A DNA stretch of 64,000 nucleotides from an uncultured Prevotella sp. (GTDB lineage Bacteria; Bacteroidota; Bacteroidia; Bacteroidales; Bacteroidaceae): positions 1-64,000 of the forward strand of contig URDM01000004.1 of assembly GCA_900546575.1 (NCBI GenBank). The letters are read 5' to 3'. Every line of letters begins with the position of its first letter. Within the stretch, counting starts at the first letter, position 1. This document shows positions 6,653-15,400 of the stretch, piece after piece. The notes beneath the pieces were generated by a model. That model saw nothing but the letters and a program-made list of their open reading frames with translations. It was not told the DNA's origin and did not search any database. A program made the translations under genes and the position numbers.

Positions 6653-8641
6653 CTACGGATTGTATCGTACGAATGCCTCCATCGCCTCGTAGCAAGCCAG
6701 TCCCAGACTGTGATAAAGCTCGGCTGTAGCGTGGTTGCGGTCTTCAGCACGCTGCCAGAAGAGTCGTTCGTCGTTGCCGAGGAACGGTGCGCTCTCCATC
6801 TGCGATGAATGTTTGAGGATGCTGTTGCGCTTTGCACGAAGCTCCTCGGGCGACATTGGTACGCACATCTCGATATTCTCGATTTCCCATTCAGCCCAAG
6901 CTCCACGATACATCCATACGCGGCAGTTGTCAATCCATTTCGCTCCGGCCTGCTTTTCGAGGTCGAGCGCAGCCAGAACGGCATCGGTACACTTGCGGTG
7001 GGTGCCGTGCGGGTCGGCAAGATCGCCCGCTACGTATATCTGATGAGGCTTAACCTGCTGCAACAGTTCGCGTACTATCTCCACGTCCTTCTCGGTCATA
7101 GGCAGCTTCTCAATCTTGCCCGACTCGTAGAAGGGCAGGTCGAGGAAGTGAACTTGCGAGAGTGGTATGCCGTTGTAGGTGCATGCGGTGCGGGCTTCGC
7201 CTCTACGGATGAGTCCTTTGATTCGGCGTACAGCCTCGGTGTCCATATCCGACGCGCGTTTGTTCTTGAAGAACTGCTTGATTTCGGCATACATGTTCTT
7301 TATTACTTCATCCTTGCTGTCGCAGAATATCTGGTTGAAGCCGTTGACGAAGTGCATGAAGCGTGTCACTTCTTCGTCGCCAACAGCGATGTTGCCTGAT
7401 GTCTCGTATGCGATATGAATGTCGTGGTTCTGCTGAACGAGTCGGCGTATGGTTCCACCCATTGAGATTACGTCGTCGTCGGGGTGGGGCGAGAACACGA
7501 TTACGCGCTTCTGGGCAGGCATTGCACGCTCCGGACGGTTTGTGTCGTCGGCGTTTGGCTTGCCACCGGGCCAACCTGTGATGGTGTGCTGCAGGTCGTT
7601 GAATATCTTGATGTTGCAGTTGTAGGCAGAGCCGAAGCGTGCCAGCAGGTCAGACAGACCGTTCTCGTTGTAGTCTTTGTTAGTAAGCTTAAGGATAGGC
7701 TTGCCCAATAGCTGGCAAAGCCAAACCACAGCGGCGCGAATAGTCTTGTCGTTCCACTCGCAATTGGTGACGAGCCACGGGTGGATGATACGTGTCAGCT
7801 TGCTGGCGGCAGCCAGGTCGCAGATGAGTTTGGCATCGTTGTGAGTCTGGACGTATGTAGCTGGGATGGCATCTGTAATTTCGCCCTCGATGATTTTCTG
7901 CACGATATCAGCCTTCTCTTCGCCCCATGCGGTGAGGAAAAGCTTGTGTGCTGAGAGCAAAGTCTGAATGCCCATAGTGATAGAGCATGGCGGAACCTGC
8001 TCAAGAGTGCCGAAACTGTTGGTCATTTCGTCGCGCGACATCTGGTCGATGAGTATCAGTCGGCTTGTAGAAGATATGTGCGAGCCCGGCTCGTTACATG
8101 CAATATTGCCCATACGGCCTATTCCGAGCATGGCAATATCAATGCCTCCCTCGGCAGCAATGAGCTGTTCGTAGGTGCGGCAATGCTCGTACACGTCGTC
8201 CTGGGCAATGTATCCGTCGGGAGTATGGATGTTCTCAGCCTTGATATCTATGTGGTCGAGCAGGCGTTCGCGCAATTGTCCGATTGCACTATGCTTGCTG
8301 TCGGCGTTGAGCGGGAAGTATTCGTAGGCGTTGAACACCACAACATTGTCGAAGCTCAAGCCCTCTTCCTTGTGCCGACGCACCAGTTCCTGATAGATAG
8401 GAGTGAGCGACAGACCTGTGCCGAGAGCCAGAACGCACTTCTTGCCGGCTTGTTTTGAACGCTTTATCTCCTTCTCCACAGCGTCGGCTATTACCTTTAC
8501 ACCCTCTTCGATTTTAGGATATACATCGGTAAAGATTTTCTCGCAACGTGTCATTTCCGAACGTTCAACTGCCGTACGAGGGCGGTAGTACTGCTCGGGT
8601 ACTTTGTTAAGTACAATCTGTGAACTTAAATGAAGATTCAT
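6653..8641 (-). CDS. NagB-like sugar-phosphate isomerase domain fused to a PIG-L/LmbE deacetylase domain
   Basis: A 662-residue two-domain protein, usually annotated in Bacteroidetes as glucosamine-6-phosphate deaminase. Residues about 1-290 resemble NagB and the last ~280 are PIG-L/LmbE, with the zinc motif SPHPDDD near residue 385 and DPHGTHRKC later. By eye against E. coli NagB, FNMDEY reads FNAYEY, and GVGNDGHIAFNEP reads GIGRMGNIACNEP. Catalytic Asp72, Asp141 and His143 are therefore replaced, while Glu148 remains. The PIG-L half looks intact. Deacetylation of an N-acetylhexosamine derivative is plausible; canonical deaminase activity is doubtful. The start MNLHLSSQ (8641) was chosen because a longer reading runs into the mannosidase gene. 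Confidence 0.85.
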   Translation of the reverse strand: MNLHLSSQIVLNKVPEQYYRPRTAVERSEMTRCEKIFTDVYPKIEEGVKVIADAVEKEIKRSKQAGKKCVLALGTGLSLTPIYQELVRRHKEEGLSFDNVVVFNAYEYFPLNADSKHSAIGQLRERLLDHIDIKAENIHTPDGYIAQDDVYEHCRTYEQLIAAEGGIDIAMLGIGRMGNIACNEPGSHISSTSRLILIDQMSRDEMTNSFGTLEQVPPCSITMGIQTLLSAHKLFLTAWGEEKADIVQKIIEGEITDAIPATYVQTHNDAKLICDLAAASKLTRIIHPWLVTNCEWNDKTIRAAVVWLCQLLGKPILKLTNKDYNENGLSDLLARFGSAYNCNIKIFNDLQHTITGWPGGKPNADDTNRPERAMPAQKRVIVFSPHPDDDVISMGGTIRRLVQQNHDIHIAYETSGNIAVGDEEVTRFMHFVNGFNQIFCDSKDEVIKNMYAEIKQFFKNKRASDMDTEAVRRIKGLIRRGEARTACTYNGIPLSQVHFLDLPFYESGKIEKLPMTEKDVEIVRELLQQVKPHQIYVAGDLADPHGTHRKCTDAVLAALDLEKQAGAKWIDNCRVWMYRGAWAEWEIENIEMCVPMSPEELRAKRNSILKHSSQMESAPFLGNDERLFWQRAEDRNHATAELYHSLGLACYEAMEAFVRYNP

Positions 8642-8717
8642 AACAGTAGAAATTAGATTTATGATTGCTGTTTTTATGGGCGGACAATCGCTCTTGTAGC
8701 GAGCGGCATCCGCTCGT

Positions 8718-10892
8718 TTATGGGCGGTCGGCGCGCTTTGTTCCCCACTTCGAGGGCTTTGCTCCCATGGTGAGTTCAAGTGTTCCGCCGCGTGTTATGT
8801 CCTTGTAGTCGATGTACGACTTGCTGTATGGGCGTCCGTTGAGGCGTACTGACTGCACGTAGATGTTGCGGTCGGAGTTGTTGCGTGCAACGACGGTGAA
8901 TGTCTTGCCGTCCCCTACGCTTACCGAAGCCTTCCCGAACAACGGCGAACCGATGACATAGCGGCCGCCGACGGGATCGACCTGATACAGTCCAAGGGCC
9001 GAAGTGATGTACCAAGCCGACATCTGACCGACGTCTTCGTTGCCCGACAGTCCGTCAGGCTGGTCGTAATACATCTCAGTTAGCATCTTGCGGAGCAGCG
9101 GAGCGGCTTTGTCGGGACGTCCGGCGTAGTTGTACATGTATATAACATGGTGTGACGGCTCGTTGCCGTGGGCGTATTGGCCCGTCATACCCGACATGTC
9201 GGGCGACGCATTGGCTCCGGCATCACCCTCGGCGATGAACAACGAGTCGAGCTTGGTCATGAACTTGCTGTCCGAACCGAACAGATTGATGAGCCCGTGA
9301 ACGTCGTGCGGCACGAGGAACGTGTATTGCCAGGCATTGCCTTCGGTGTAGTCGTTGGAGCGATGTTCTGCATTGAAGGGGTTGAAGGGCGTGCGGAACT
9401 TGCCGTCGGTGCCTATAGCGCGCAGAAAACCGGTTGCTGGGTCGAAGTATTTCGAGTACGAGCGCGAGCGGTTGTAGAAGAACTGGCGGTCGGTTTCGTT
9501 GCCGAGCATGGCTGCAACCTTAGCAGTAGCGTCGTCGGCGATGCAGTATTCCAGCGCATTGGCAACCGTCTCATTGGTAGGAACCTTGTCCCATGGAATG
9601 TAGCCGTACTTCTTCAGCACGTCAAGGCTGCGTATGTCGATGCTCTGCGTGGCCTTCATAGCCTCCAGCACTTCCTTCTCGTAGCCCTTGGCAAATCCCT
9701 TCAGCGTGAGATCGGCGAGCACTATGGCTCCCGGATTGCCTATCATGCAGTCGGTTTCGCCACCCATAAGGTGCCACACCGGCAATCGTCCCTGCTGGCG
9801 ATAGATGTTGAGGAAGGTATGAACGAAGTCGCGCTGCATGTCGGGGAATAGGAACGACATGAGCGGATGGGCTGCACGGTAAGTGTCCCAAAGCGAAAGC
9901 GTGGTGTAATTGACAAAGTCGCCACGATGAACCTTGCCGTCTGCGCCGCGATACTGGCCGTCTACATCGCTGAACGTCATGCACGAAGTCATGAGATGAT
10001 ACATGGCTGTGTAGAAGATGCGGCGTCGTGTGTTGTCGTTGGTCTCAATCTTGATGCGCGACAGTTGGCGGTTCCACTCGTCGTCAACCTTGCTTACGGC
10101 AGCGTCGAAGTCCCATCCCGGCATCTCGGCGTTCATATTGGCCTTGGCTTTATCGGGTTCGACGGGCGAGAGTGCCACCTTGACGAGCAGCGGCTTGTCC
10201 GAATTGTCGAACGTAAGGAGTGCGCGGTACATCGAGTCGGCACGTTCAACGTGTACGGGGCGCGAGAAGTCCATGGCAAAATATATGCGACGGTCCTTTG
10301 CCCAACCCGTAGAGCGGCGGTAGCCTATAAGTCGTGTGGGCGACTCCTGCGACAACATGCAGTCGGTAGGAGTGTCCCAGCCGATGCACTGGGCAAGGTC
10401 GAGAGCCAGCTGAGCCTTGGCTCCCTTGCCGAACGTATAGCGGTGCATTGCGCAACGCTTCGTGGCGGTCAGTTCGACGAGCACGTCGGGGTCGGTAAGG
10501 CGCAGCGAGTAGTAGCCGGGATGCATGCGCTCGTTGTCGTGAGTGAAGAAAGTGGAGCGCTGGTTGGCGTTGCTCACGGGCAGCAAAGCGATGTCGCCGA
10601 GGCATCCGATGCCCGTACCTGAGAGGTGCATGTGGCCGAATCCGATTATCTCGTTGTCGCTATAGTGATAGCCCGAAGTCCAGTCCCATCCGCGCAGAGG
10701 CTCGGTCGGACCCACGATGACGAGTCCGAAGGGAGCGTTTGCGCCCATAACGGTATGTCCGTGTCCTCCCGTTCCGATGTATTGGTTGACGTATTGCGTA
10801 AGATTGTCATTTGCTGCGTTGGCGTATTGTATTGTCGAACTCAACAATACAGCCAATAATGTCGTAATGCGTAGTAGATGTTTTATATTCAT
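8718..10892 (-). CDS. Secreted GH92 family alpha-mannosidase
   Basis: A 724-residue protein with a signal peptide (about residues 1-26, ending QYANA). GH92 enzymes are calcium-dependent exo-alpha-mannosidases that trim N-glycan or mannan side chains in the periplasm. Family features are the N-terminal YVNQYIGTGGHGHTVMGA block, GFGHMHLSGTG, WDTYRAAHPL, HLMGGETDCMIGNPGAIVL, the acid motif HGNEPSHH (Glu578) and GNEDVGQMSAWY (Asp620). Length fits the family. It lies 76 bp upstream of the NagB-like/PIG-L gene on the same strand, so host-glycan processing may link the two. A TAAATTTG -7 element is at 10920-10913. Confidence 0.95.
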   Translation of the reverse strand: MNIKHLLRITTLLAVLLSSTIQYANAANDNLTQYVNQYIGTGGHGHTVMGANAPFGLVIVGPTEPLRGWDWTSGYHYSDNEIIGFGHMHLSGTGIGCLGDIALLPVSNANQRSTFFTHDNERMHPGYYSLRLTDPDVLVELTATKRCAMHRYTFGKGAKAQLALDLAQCIGWDTPTDCMLSQESPTRLIGYRRSTGWAKDRRIYFAMDFSRPVHVERADSMYRALLTFDNSDKPLLVKVALSPVEPDKAKANMNAEMPGWDFDAAVSKVDDEWNRQLSRIKIETNDNTRRRIFYTAMYHLMTSCMTFSDVDGQYRGADGKVHRGDFVNYTTLSLWDTYRAAHPLMSFLFPDMQRDFVHTFLNIYRQQGRLPVWHLMGGETDCMIGNPGAIVLADLTLKGFAKGYEKEVLEAMKATQSIDIRSLDVLKKYGYIPWDKVPTNETVANALEYCIADDATAKVAAMLGNETDRQFFYNRSRSYSKYFDPATGFLRAIGTDGKFRTPFNPFNAEHRSNDYTEGNAWQYTFLVPHDVHGLINLFGSDSKFMTKLDSLFIAEGDAGANASPDMSGMTGQYAHGNEPSHHVIYMYNYAGRPDKAAPLLRKMLTEMYYDQPDGLSGNEDVGQMSAWYITSALGLYQVDPVGGRYVIGSPLFGKASVSVGDGKTFTVVARNNSDRNIYVQSVRLNGRPYSKSYIDYKDITRGGTLELTMGAKPSKWGTKRADRP

Positions 10893-11089
10893 AGTGTGGT
10901 AATTAGTAACTGCAAATTTACGGTTTTTACTTAGGTATTTACATTCGTGATGTAAATTTTTTCTGTTAAAAAAAACAAGTTATGTGCAAATGTTGCTAAA
11001 TGTAAAACATAATGACAAGTCATTGACGAATAGATAAGCAATAAGAATGTACTTTTGTATTGTAATAAAACAACCCGCATACATATTAT

Positions 11090-12271
11090 ATGTCTACAAA
11101 ATACGACTTCGACAAAATCATCGACCGCCACGGCACGGGTGCTCTGGCTGTTGATGTGCTCAACGAGCGCTACGGCAGAGCAGACCTTACGCCGATGTGG
11201 GTGGCTGACATGAACTTCGAGACTCCCGAGTTTATAACCGAAGCATTGCGCCGCCGACTCGACCACTCGCTCTATGGATACACCAATATACCCGCAGAGT
11301 TCTGGCCAACGGTGACCAAATGGATAGCCGACCACCACCAGTGGAATGTCAACAGCGAATGGATGCGATTCATTCCGGGCATAGTCAAGGGCATAGGATT
11401 CGTCATCAACGTGTTCTGCAAGCCCGACGAGAAGGTGATAATACAACCGCCCGTGTATCATCCGTTCCGTCTCACACCGCAGGGCAACAAGCGCGAGGTG
11501 GTGATGAATCCGCTCATCATGAACGAAGACGGCTCGTACTCGATGGACTTCGACGGACTTGCCAGGGTGGCAGACGAGAAGTGCCGCGTGCTCATTCTCG
11601 CCAACCCGCACAATCCGGCTGGAATAGTGTGGGACGTGGACACCCTCAGCCGACTTGCCGACTTCTGTTCGGAGCGCGGCATCATCGTAATCTCGGACGA
11701 GATACATTGCGACATGGCGCATCCGGGGCACAAGCACCATCCCTTTGCGTCGGTTTCGGAGCGTGCAGCCCAGTGCAGCATCACCTTCGGAGCGCCATCC
11801 AAGACATTCAACATAGCCGGTATAGTAAGCTCTTACTGCGTAGTGCCCAACGAAGAGTTGCGCCGTCCCTTCTTCGAATGGCTCGATGCCAACGAATTGA
11901 GCGAACCTACCATATTCTCGCCCATTGCAACCATAGCCGCATTCAAGTACGGCGAGGAGTGGCGCCGACAGATGCTGGAGTATGTAGAGGCAAACATCGA
12001 CTTCGTGGACAACTTCCTCCAGACGCGCATACCGCAGATAAAAGCTTTGCGTCCGCAAGCTTCTTTCCTCGTGTGGCTCAACTGCCGCGCCCTGAATCTC
12101 GACCATGACGCCCTCAACCGACTCTTCGTTGACGGCGCACGATTGGCTCTCAACGACGGCGAGATGTTCGGCCGGGAGGGCAGAGGCTTTATGCGTATGA
12201 ACATAGCGTCGCCCCGCGCCGTGCTGCAGGACGCGCTTGAGCGACTGGAGAAGGCCGTAAAGGCATTGTGA
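11090..12271 (+). CDS. MalY/PatB-type PLP-dependent C-S lyase or aminotransferase
   Basis: A 393-residue fold-type I PLP enzyme. The opening block YDFDKIIDRHGTGALAVD and PMWVADMNFETPEFI are typical of the MalY/PatB subgroup, as is IIVISDEIHCDMAHPGHKH. The cofactor lysine is K238 in GAPSKTFNIAG. MalY/PatB members cleave cystathionine or other cysteine S-conjugates to pyruvate, ammonia and a thiol; some act as aminotransferases. cysK and metY lie 19 kb away, so a sulfur link is only suggestive. A TACTTTTG -7 element is at 11050-11057. The gene lies 29 bp before murF on the same strand. Confidence 0.88.
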   Translation: MSTKYDFDKIIDRHGTGALAVDVLNERYGRADLTPMWVADMNFETPEFITEALRRRLDHSLYGYTNIPAEFWPTVTKWIADHHQWNVNSEWMRFIPGIVKGIGFVINVFCKPDEKVIIQPPVYHPFRLTPQGNKREVVMNPLIMNEDGSYSMDFDGLARVADEKCRVLILANPHNPAGIVWDVDTLSRLADFCSERGIIVISDEIHCDMAHPGHKHHPFASVSERAAQCSITFGAPSKTFNIAGIVSSYCVVPNEELRRPFFEWLDANELSEPTIFSPIATIAAFKYGEEWRRQMLEYVEANIDFVDNFLQTRIPQIKALRPQASFLVWLNCRALNLDHDALNRLFVDGARLALNDGEMFGREGRGFMRMNIASPRAVLQDALERLEKAVKAL

Positions 12272-12300
12272 TAAATACGTAAACAAAACAAGGAATGATT

Positions 12301-13671
12301 ATGGAAATCACCGAACTTTATAAGATATTCAGCGAGCACCCCGTCGTTACAACCGACAGCCGCGACTGTCCCGAAGGCTCATTGTTCTTCGCCTTGAAGG
12401 GAGCATCGTTCGACGGCAACAAGTTTGCGGCAATGGCGCTCGACAAGGGTTGCGCCTATGCCGTAGTGGACGAGGCGGAATATGCGCCCGAGGGCGATGC
12501 ACGCTACATTCTGTGCGACGACTGCCTTGCCACGCTCAAGCAGCTGGCGCTCTATCATCGACGCACGCTCGCCACGCCAATCATAGGCATTACGGGCACC
12601 AACGGAAAGACAACAACCAAGGAACTCACGGCTGCCGTGCTGCAGCAGAAGTATAACGTGCTGTACACGCAGGGCAACTTCAACAACGACATAGGCGTGC
12701 CCAAGACGCTGCTGCGACTGCGTCCGGAGCACGAGATTGCCGTTGTGGAGATGGGAGCGTCGCATCCGGGCGACATCAAGGCTCTGGTTGACGTGGTAGA
12801 ACCCGACTATGCCATCATAACCAACGTAGGTCGTGCCCACTTGCAGGGCTTCGGCTCGTTTGAGGGCGTAATCCATACCAAGGGCGAACTGTACGACTTT
12901 ATGCGCGCCAACCACGGATTGGGCAATACGGACAATGGAAAAACGCTGCGAGAGGGCAAGGCTCCGCTGAGCTGCGTGTTCATCGACAGCGAGAACCCTT
13001 ATCTCAACGGCATCGCCCAGGGGCTGAACCTCGTGCGCTACGGATGCAAGGCGGACGACCAACTGTGGGTAAGCGGACACGTAGACAGCTGCTCGCCGAT
13101 GCTCAACTTCACCTGGCGGCACAACGACGGCACCTCCGTCGGCGCTCCGTACGCCACGCAGACTCACCTGATTGGCGAGTATAACATAACTAACATGCTC
13201 GCTGCCGTGAGCATAGGCTTGTACTTCGGCGTGCCTGCCGACAGCATCGTCAAGGCGCTGAGCGCCTATGTGCCGTCAAACAATCGCTCGCAGTTTGAGC
13301 AGACAGCCGACAACCGCCTCATCGTCGATGCCTACAACGCCAACCCGACGAGCATGGCTGCCGCCCTGCGCAACTTCGCCGACATCGAAGCCAAGGGCAA
13401 AATGGTGATTATAGGTGATATGAAGGAACTTGGCGAGGTGAGCCACAACGAGCACCAACGTATCGTTGACCAGCTCCGACAGATGACTCTCGACCAGGTA
13501 TGGCTCGTAGGTTCGGAGTTTGAAGGATGCGACACGCCGTCCGGCTTCCGCCTTTTCGACAATGTGGATAAGGTGAAGGAGGCAATAGCAGCCGCCAAAC
13601 CATGCGGCAAGTACATCCTCATAAAGGGCAGCAACGGCACCAAACTGTTCCAGTTGCCCGAACTGTTGTAA
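12301..13671 (+). CDS. murF: UDP-N-acetylmuramoyl-tripeptide--D-alanyl-D-alanine ligase
   Basis: A 456-residue Mur ligase that adds D-Ala-D-Ala to the UDP-MurNAc-tripeptide, the last cytoplasmic step in making the peptidoglycan monomer. Domains in order: N-terminal substrate domain (TTDSRDCPEGSLFFALKG), central ATPase with the P-loop GITGTNGKTTTKE near residue 100 and NDIGVPKTLL, and the C-terminal ligase domain with VDAYNANPTSMAAALRNF. ATG at 12301 is preferred to the one at 12295, because homologues begin ME(I/L)xELY and an AAGGA sits 6 nt upstream. The gene stands apart from the usual mur/dcw cluster. Confidence 0.94.
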   Translation: MEITELYKIFSEHPVVTTDSRDCPEGSLFFALKGASFDGNKFAAMALDKGCAYAVVDEAEYAPEGDARYILCDDCLATLKQLALYHRRTLATPIIGITGTNGKTTTKELTAAVLQQKYNVLYTQGNFNNDIGVPKTLLRLRPEHEIAVVEMGASHPGDIKALVDVVEPDYAIITNVGRAHLQGFGSFEGVIHTKGELYDFMRANHGLGNTDNGKTLREGKAPLSCVFIDSENPYLNGIAQGLNLVRYGCKADDQLWVSGHVDSCSPMLNFTWRHNDGTSVGAPYATQTHLIGEYNITNMLAAVSIGLYFGVPADSIVKALSAYVPSNNRSQFEQTADNRLIVDAYNANPTSMAAALRNFADIEAKGKMVIIGDMKELGEVSHNEHQRIVDQLRQMTLDQVWLVGSEFEGCDTPSGFRLFDNVDKVKEAIAAAKPCGKYILIKGSNGTKLFQLPELL

Positions 13672-13739
13672 GCGGACTACATACCGCTCCCCTCCCTGCT
13701 GTGAAGGGGTTGGTGGACAGCTTAATTTCAGACATTCTC

Positions 13740-13844
13740 CAAAAGGAGTCCTTTTGCATTCCGAAAGGACTCCTTTTGCGTTCTAAAACGAGTCCTTTTG
13801 CATTGTAAAACGAGTCCTTTTGCAGGCCAAAAGGAGTCCTTTTG
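13740..13844. repeat. Five-unit 22-bp palindrome array, copy 2
   Basis: Units start at 13740, 13762, 13784, 13806 and 13828. First and last are CAAAAGGAGTCCTTTTG; units three and four read TAAAACGAGTCCTTTTG. Spacers are CATTC, CGTTC, CATTG and CAGGC. It lies between murF and the AbiE operon. Confidence 0.95.
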
Positions 13845-13881
13845 CAAAGCAGTATGATTTTGGGTGAATTTCATCAGAATA

Positions 13882-13945
13882 AGTAAAATTTTCAATAGAA
13901 AACTAAGTAAAAGTTTGTTTTCTATTGAAAATTTTACTACTTTCG
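13882..13945 (+). promoter_or_regulatory. AbiE promoter with a 22-bp inverted-repeat operator
   Basis: A perfect 22-bp inverted repeat has arms at 13882-13903 and 13917-13938 and a 13-nt loop; its outer end is AGTAAAATTTTCAATAG. A TTTG (13914-13917) and TACTTTCG (13938-13945) are spaced by 20 bp and fit the -33/-7 pattern, with one mismatch in the -7. The right arm fills the spacer, so a bound repressor would block the polymerase. AbiEi proteins are known autorepressors that bind inverted repeats. The -7 ends 7 nt from the ATG. Confidence 0.7.
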
Positions 13946-13952
13946 CTGCGAC

Positions 13953-14582
13953 ATGAGCAATATTCTAACTACATTAGGCAATATTCCAGTAACATCCTCG
14001 GTCATAGCTTCGCTATATACCGATGTAAAGACTAAGTTTGCAAAGGTGGCACAGCTGGAAAAGGCAGGTGAAATCATCCGCCTTAGGCGAAACTTGTTTG
14101 TAGTAAACCCGGAAGAAACAGGACTTCCGCTCTCTTCCGGACTAATAGCCAATCACCTGTTGGCACCGTCTTATGTTTCCATGCAGACAGCTTTAAGATA
14201 TTATGGATTGATACCCGAAGCGGTATATACAGTCCAGTCAATGACATTCAAGGCGGCAAAGGAATTCAATACTCCAGTGGGCAATTTCTGCTACAGTCAT
14301 ATATCCAGGAAAACCTATCCTATAGGAATCACCCAAATAAAAGAAGGGAACAGTGTCTATATAATGGCTACTCCTGAAAAGGCTTTATGCGATTTGATTG
14401 CCAATCAGCCTGGCGTCAACTTGAGATATAAAAAGGAAGCCTTGGAGTTTCTGGAGGAGGACCTACGATTTGATATGGACGGTTTCAGCAGACTCAATCC
14501 TGACATGTTCTCGGCATACGCAAAAGTAGGGAAGAAGTCAACGTCAATACTTACCATTCTAAAACTCCTGCAACATGAATGA
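13953..14582 (+). CDS. AbiEi-type antitoxin / autorepressor
   Basis: A 209-residue protein with an N-terminal winged-helix domain (residues about 1-55: VKTKFAKVAQLEKAGEIIRL then RRNLFVV), followed by the AbiEi C-terminal domain (YVSMQTALRYYGLIPEAVYT, ATPEKALCDLIAN). In type IV toxin-antitoxin systems AbiEi represses its own operon and counters AbiEii without binding it. It overlaps the toxin gene by 8 bp. Base composition is visibly more A+T-rich than murF and the downstream housekeeping genes, consistent with acquisition. The symbol abiEi is not assigned because of distance from the lactococcal protein. Confidence 0.85.
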   Translation: MSNILTTLGNIPVTSSVIASLYTDVKTKFAKVAQLEKAGEIIRLRRNLFVVNPEETGLPLSSGLIANHLLAPSYVSMQTALRYYGLIPEAVYTVQSMTFKAAKEFNTPVGNFCYSHISRKTYPIGITQIKEGNSVYIMATPEKALCDLIANQPGVNLRYKKEALEFLEEDLRFDMDGFSRLNPDMFSAYAKVGKKSTSILTILKLLQHE

Positions 14583-15399
14583 TATATACCAAAACATGTT
14601 ATCGGCTTATGATCTGTCAACCGACCAGTCCAGAAGAAATGCAACATTCGAGGTGAACCAGCAAATCATACTTGCCGGTTTATATCAAGGCGGATTCTTT
14701 GATAAGGCGGCATTCTATGGCGGAACCTGCTTGCGCATCTTTCACGGATTGGAGCGCTTCAGCGAAGACATGGACTTTTCGTTGCTGAACAAAGATGATG
14801 CTTTCGACTTCACCCAATACTTCCAGCCCATCATTGATGAGTTTGAAGCCATAGGCCGAAAGGTGGACATCAGGAAGAAGGACAAGAAGAACTTTGGAAA
14901 GGTGGAGTCTGCATTTCTGAAGGATACAACGGATGTTTATGACATTTCATTCCAGACAGAAAAGGCAATCAAGATAAAAATAGAGGTAGATACCAATCCT
15001 CCGCTCTGTTTCGCAACCGAACAAAAACTTCTGATGGAGCCTCGTTCTTTCATGACAAGATGTTTTACGCTTGCAGACTTGTTTGCAGGCAAAATGCACG
15101 CATTGGTATATCGGGCATGGAAGAACCGGGTAAAGGGGCGCGACTGGTATGACTTCGAATGGTACGTTCGGAATAGAGTACCTTTGAATTATAAACATCT
15201 GCAAGAACGGATAAAGGAATTTAACGGCTGTGAGAAGTCACAAGAGGAATTCATGGCTGATTTAGAACAGAGATTAAGTTCAGCTGATATCAAACAGGTG
15301 AAAGCTGATGTTATGCCATTCATGAAGAATCCCAATGAGATGTCAATCTGGTCGAATCAATACTTCTTGCAATTGGCAAAGATGATAAAGTTTGAATAA
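14575..15399 (+). CDS. AbiEii-type nucleotidyltransferase toxin
   Basis: A 274-residue protein of the AbiEii/AbiGii (DUF1814) nucleotidyltransferase family. The signature is FYGGTCLRIFHGLERFSEDM followed by DFSLLN: a GGT segment plus a D-x-D pair (EDMDF) that binds metal and nucleotide. A second conserved region is LADLFAGKMHALVYRAWKNR then KGRDWYDFEWY. Related toxins (AbiEii, MenT) transfer nucleotides to RNA, blocking tRNA charging and giving phage abortive infection. The ATG lies inside the end of the antitoxin gene. The TAA at 15397-15399 is one base before the histidine-kinase ATG. Confidence 0.88.
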   Translation: MNDIYQNMLSAYDLSTDQSRRNATFEVNQQIILAGLYQGGFFDKAAFYGGTCLRIFHGLERFSEDMDFSLLNKDDAFDFTQYFQPIIDEFEAIGRKVDIRKKDKKNFGKVESAFLKDTTDVYDISFQTEKAIKIKIEVDTNPPLCFATEQKLLMEPRSFMTRCFTLADLFAGKMHALVYRAWKNRVKGRDWYDFEWYVRNRVPLNYKHLQERIKEFNGCEKSQEEFMADLEQRLSSADIKQVKADVMPFMKNPNEMSIWSNQYFLQLAKMIKFE

Positions 15400-15400
15400 T

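Noticed and set aside
8642..8779. N-terminal extension of the NagB-like protein
   Set aside because: It overlaps the end of the mannosidase gene and has no similarity to family N-termini.
10931..12286. Long open frame (451 codons) opposite the MalY/PatB gene
   Set aside because: It mirrors the plus-strand gene, has no recognisable domain and arises from the codon bias of GC-rich third positions; the plus-strand product is a clear PLP enzyme.
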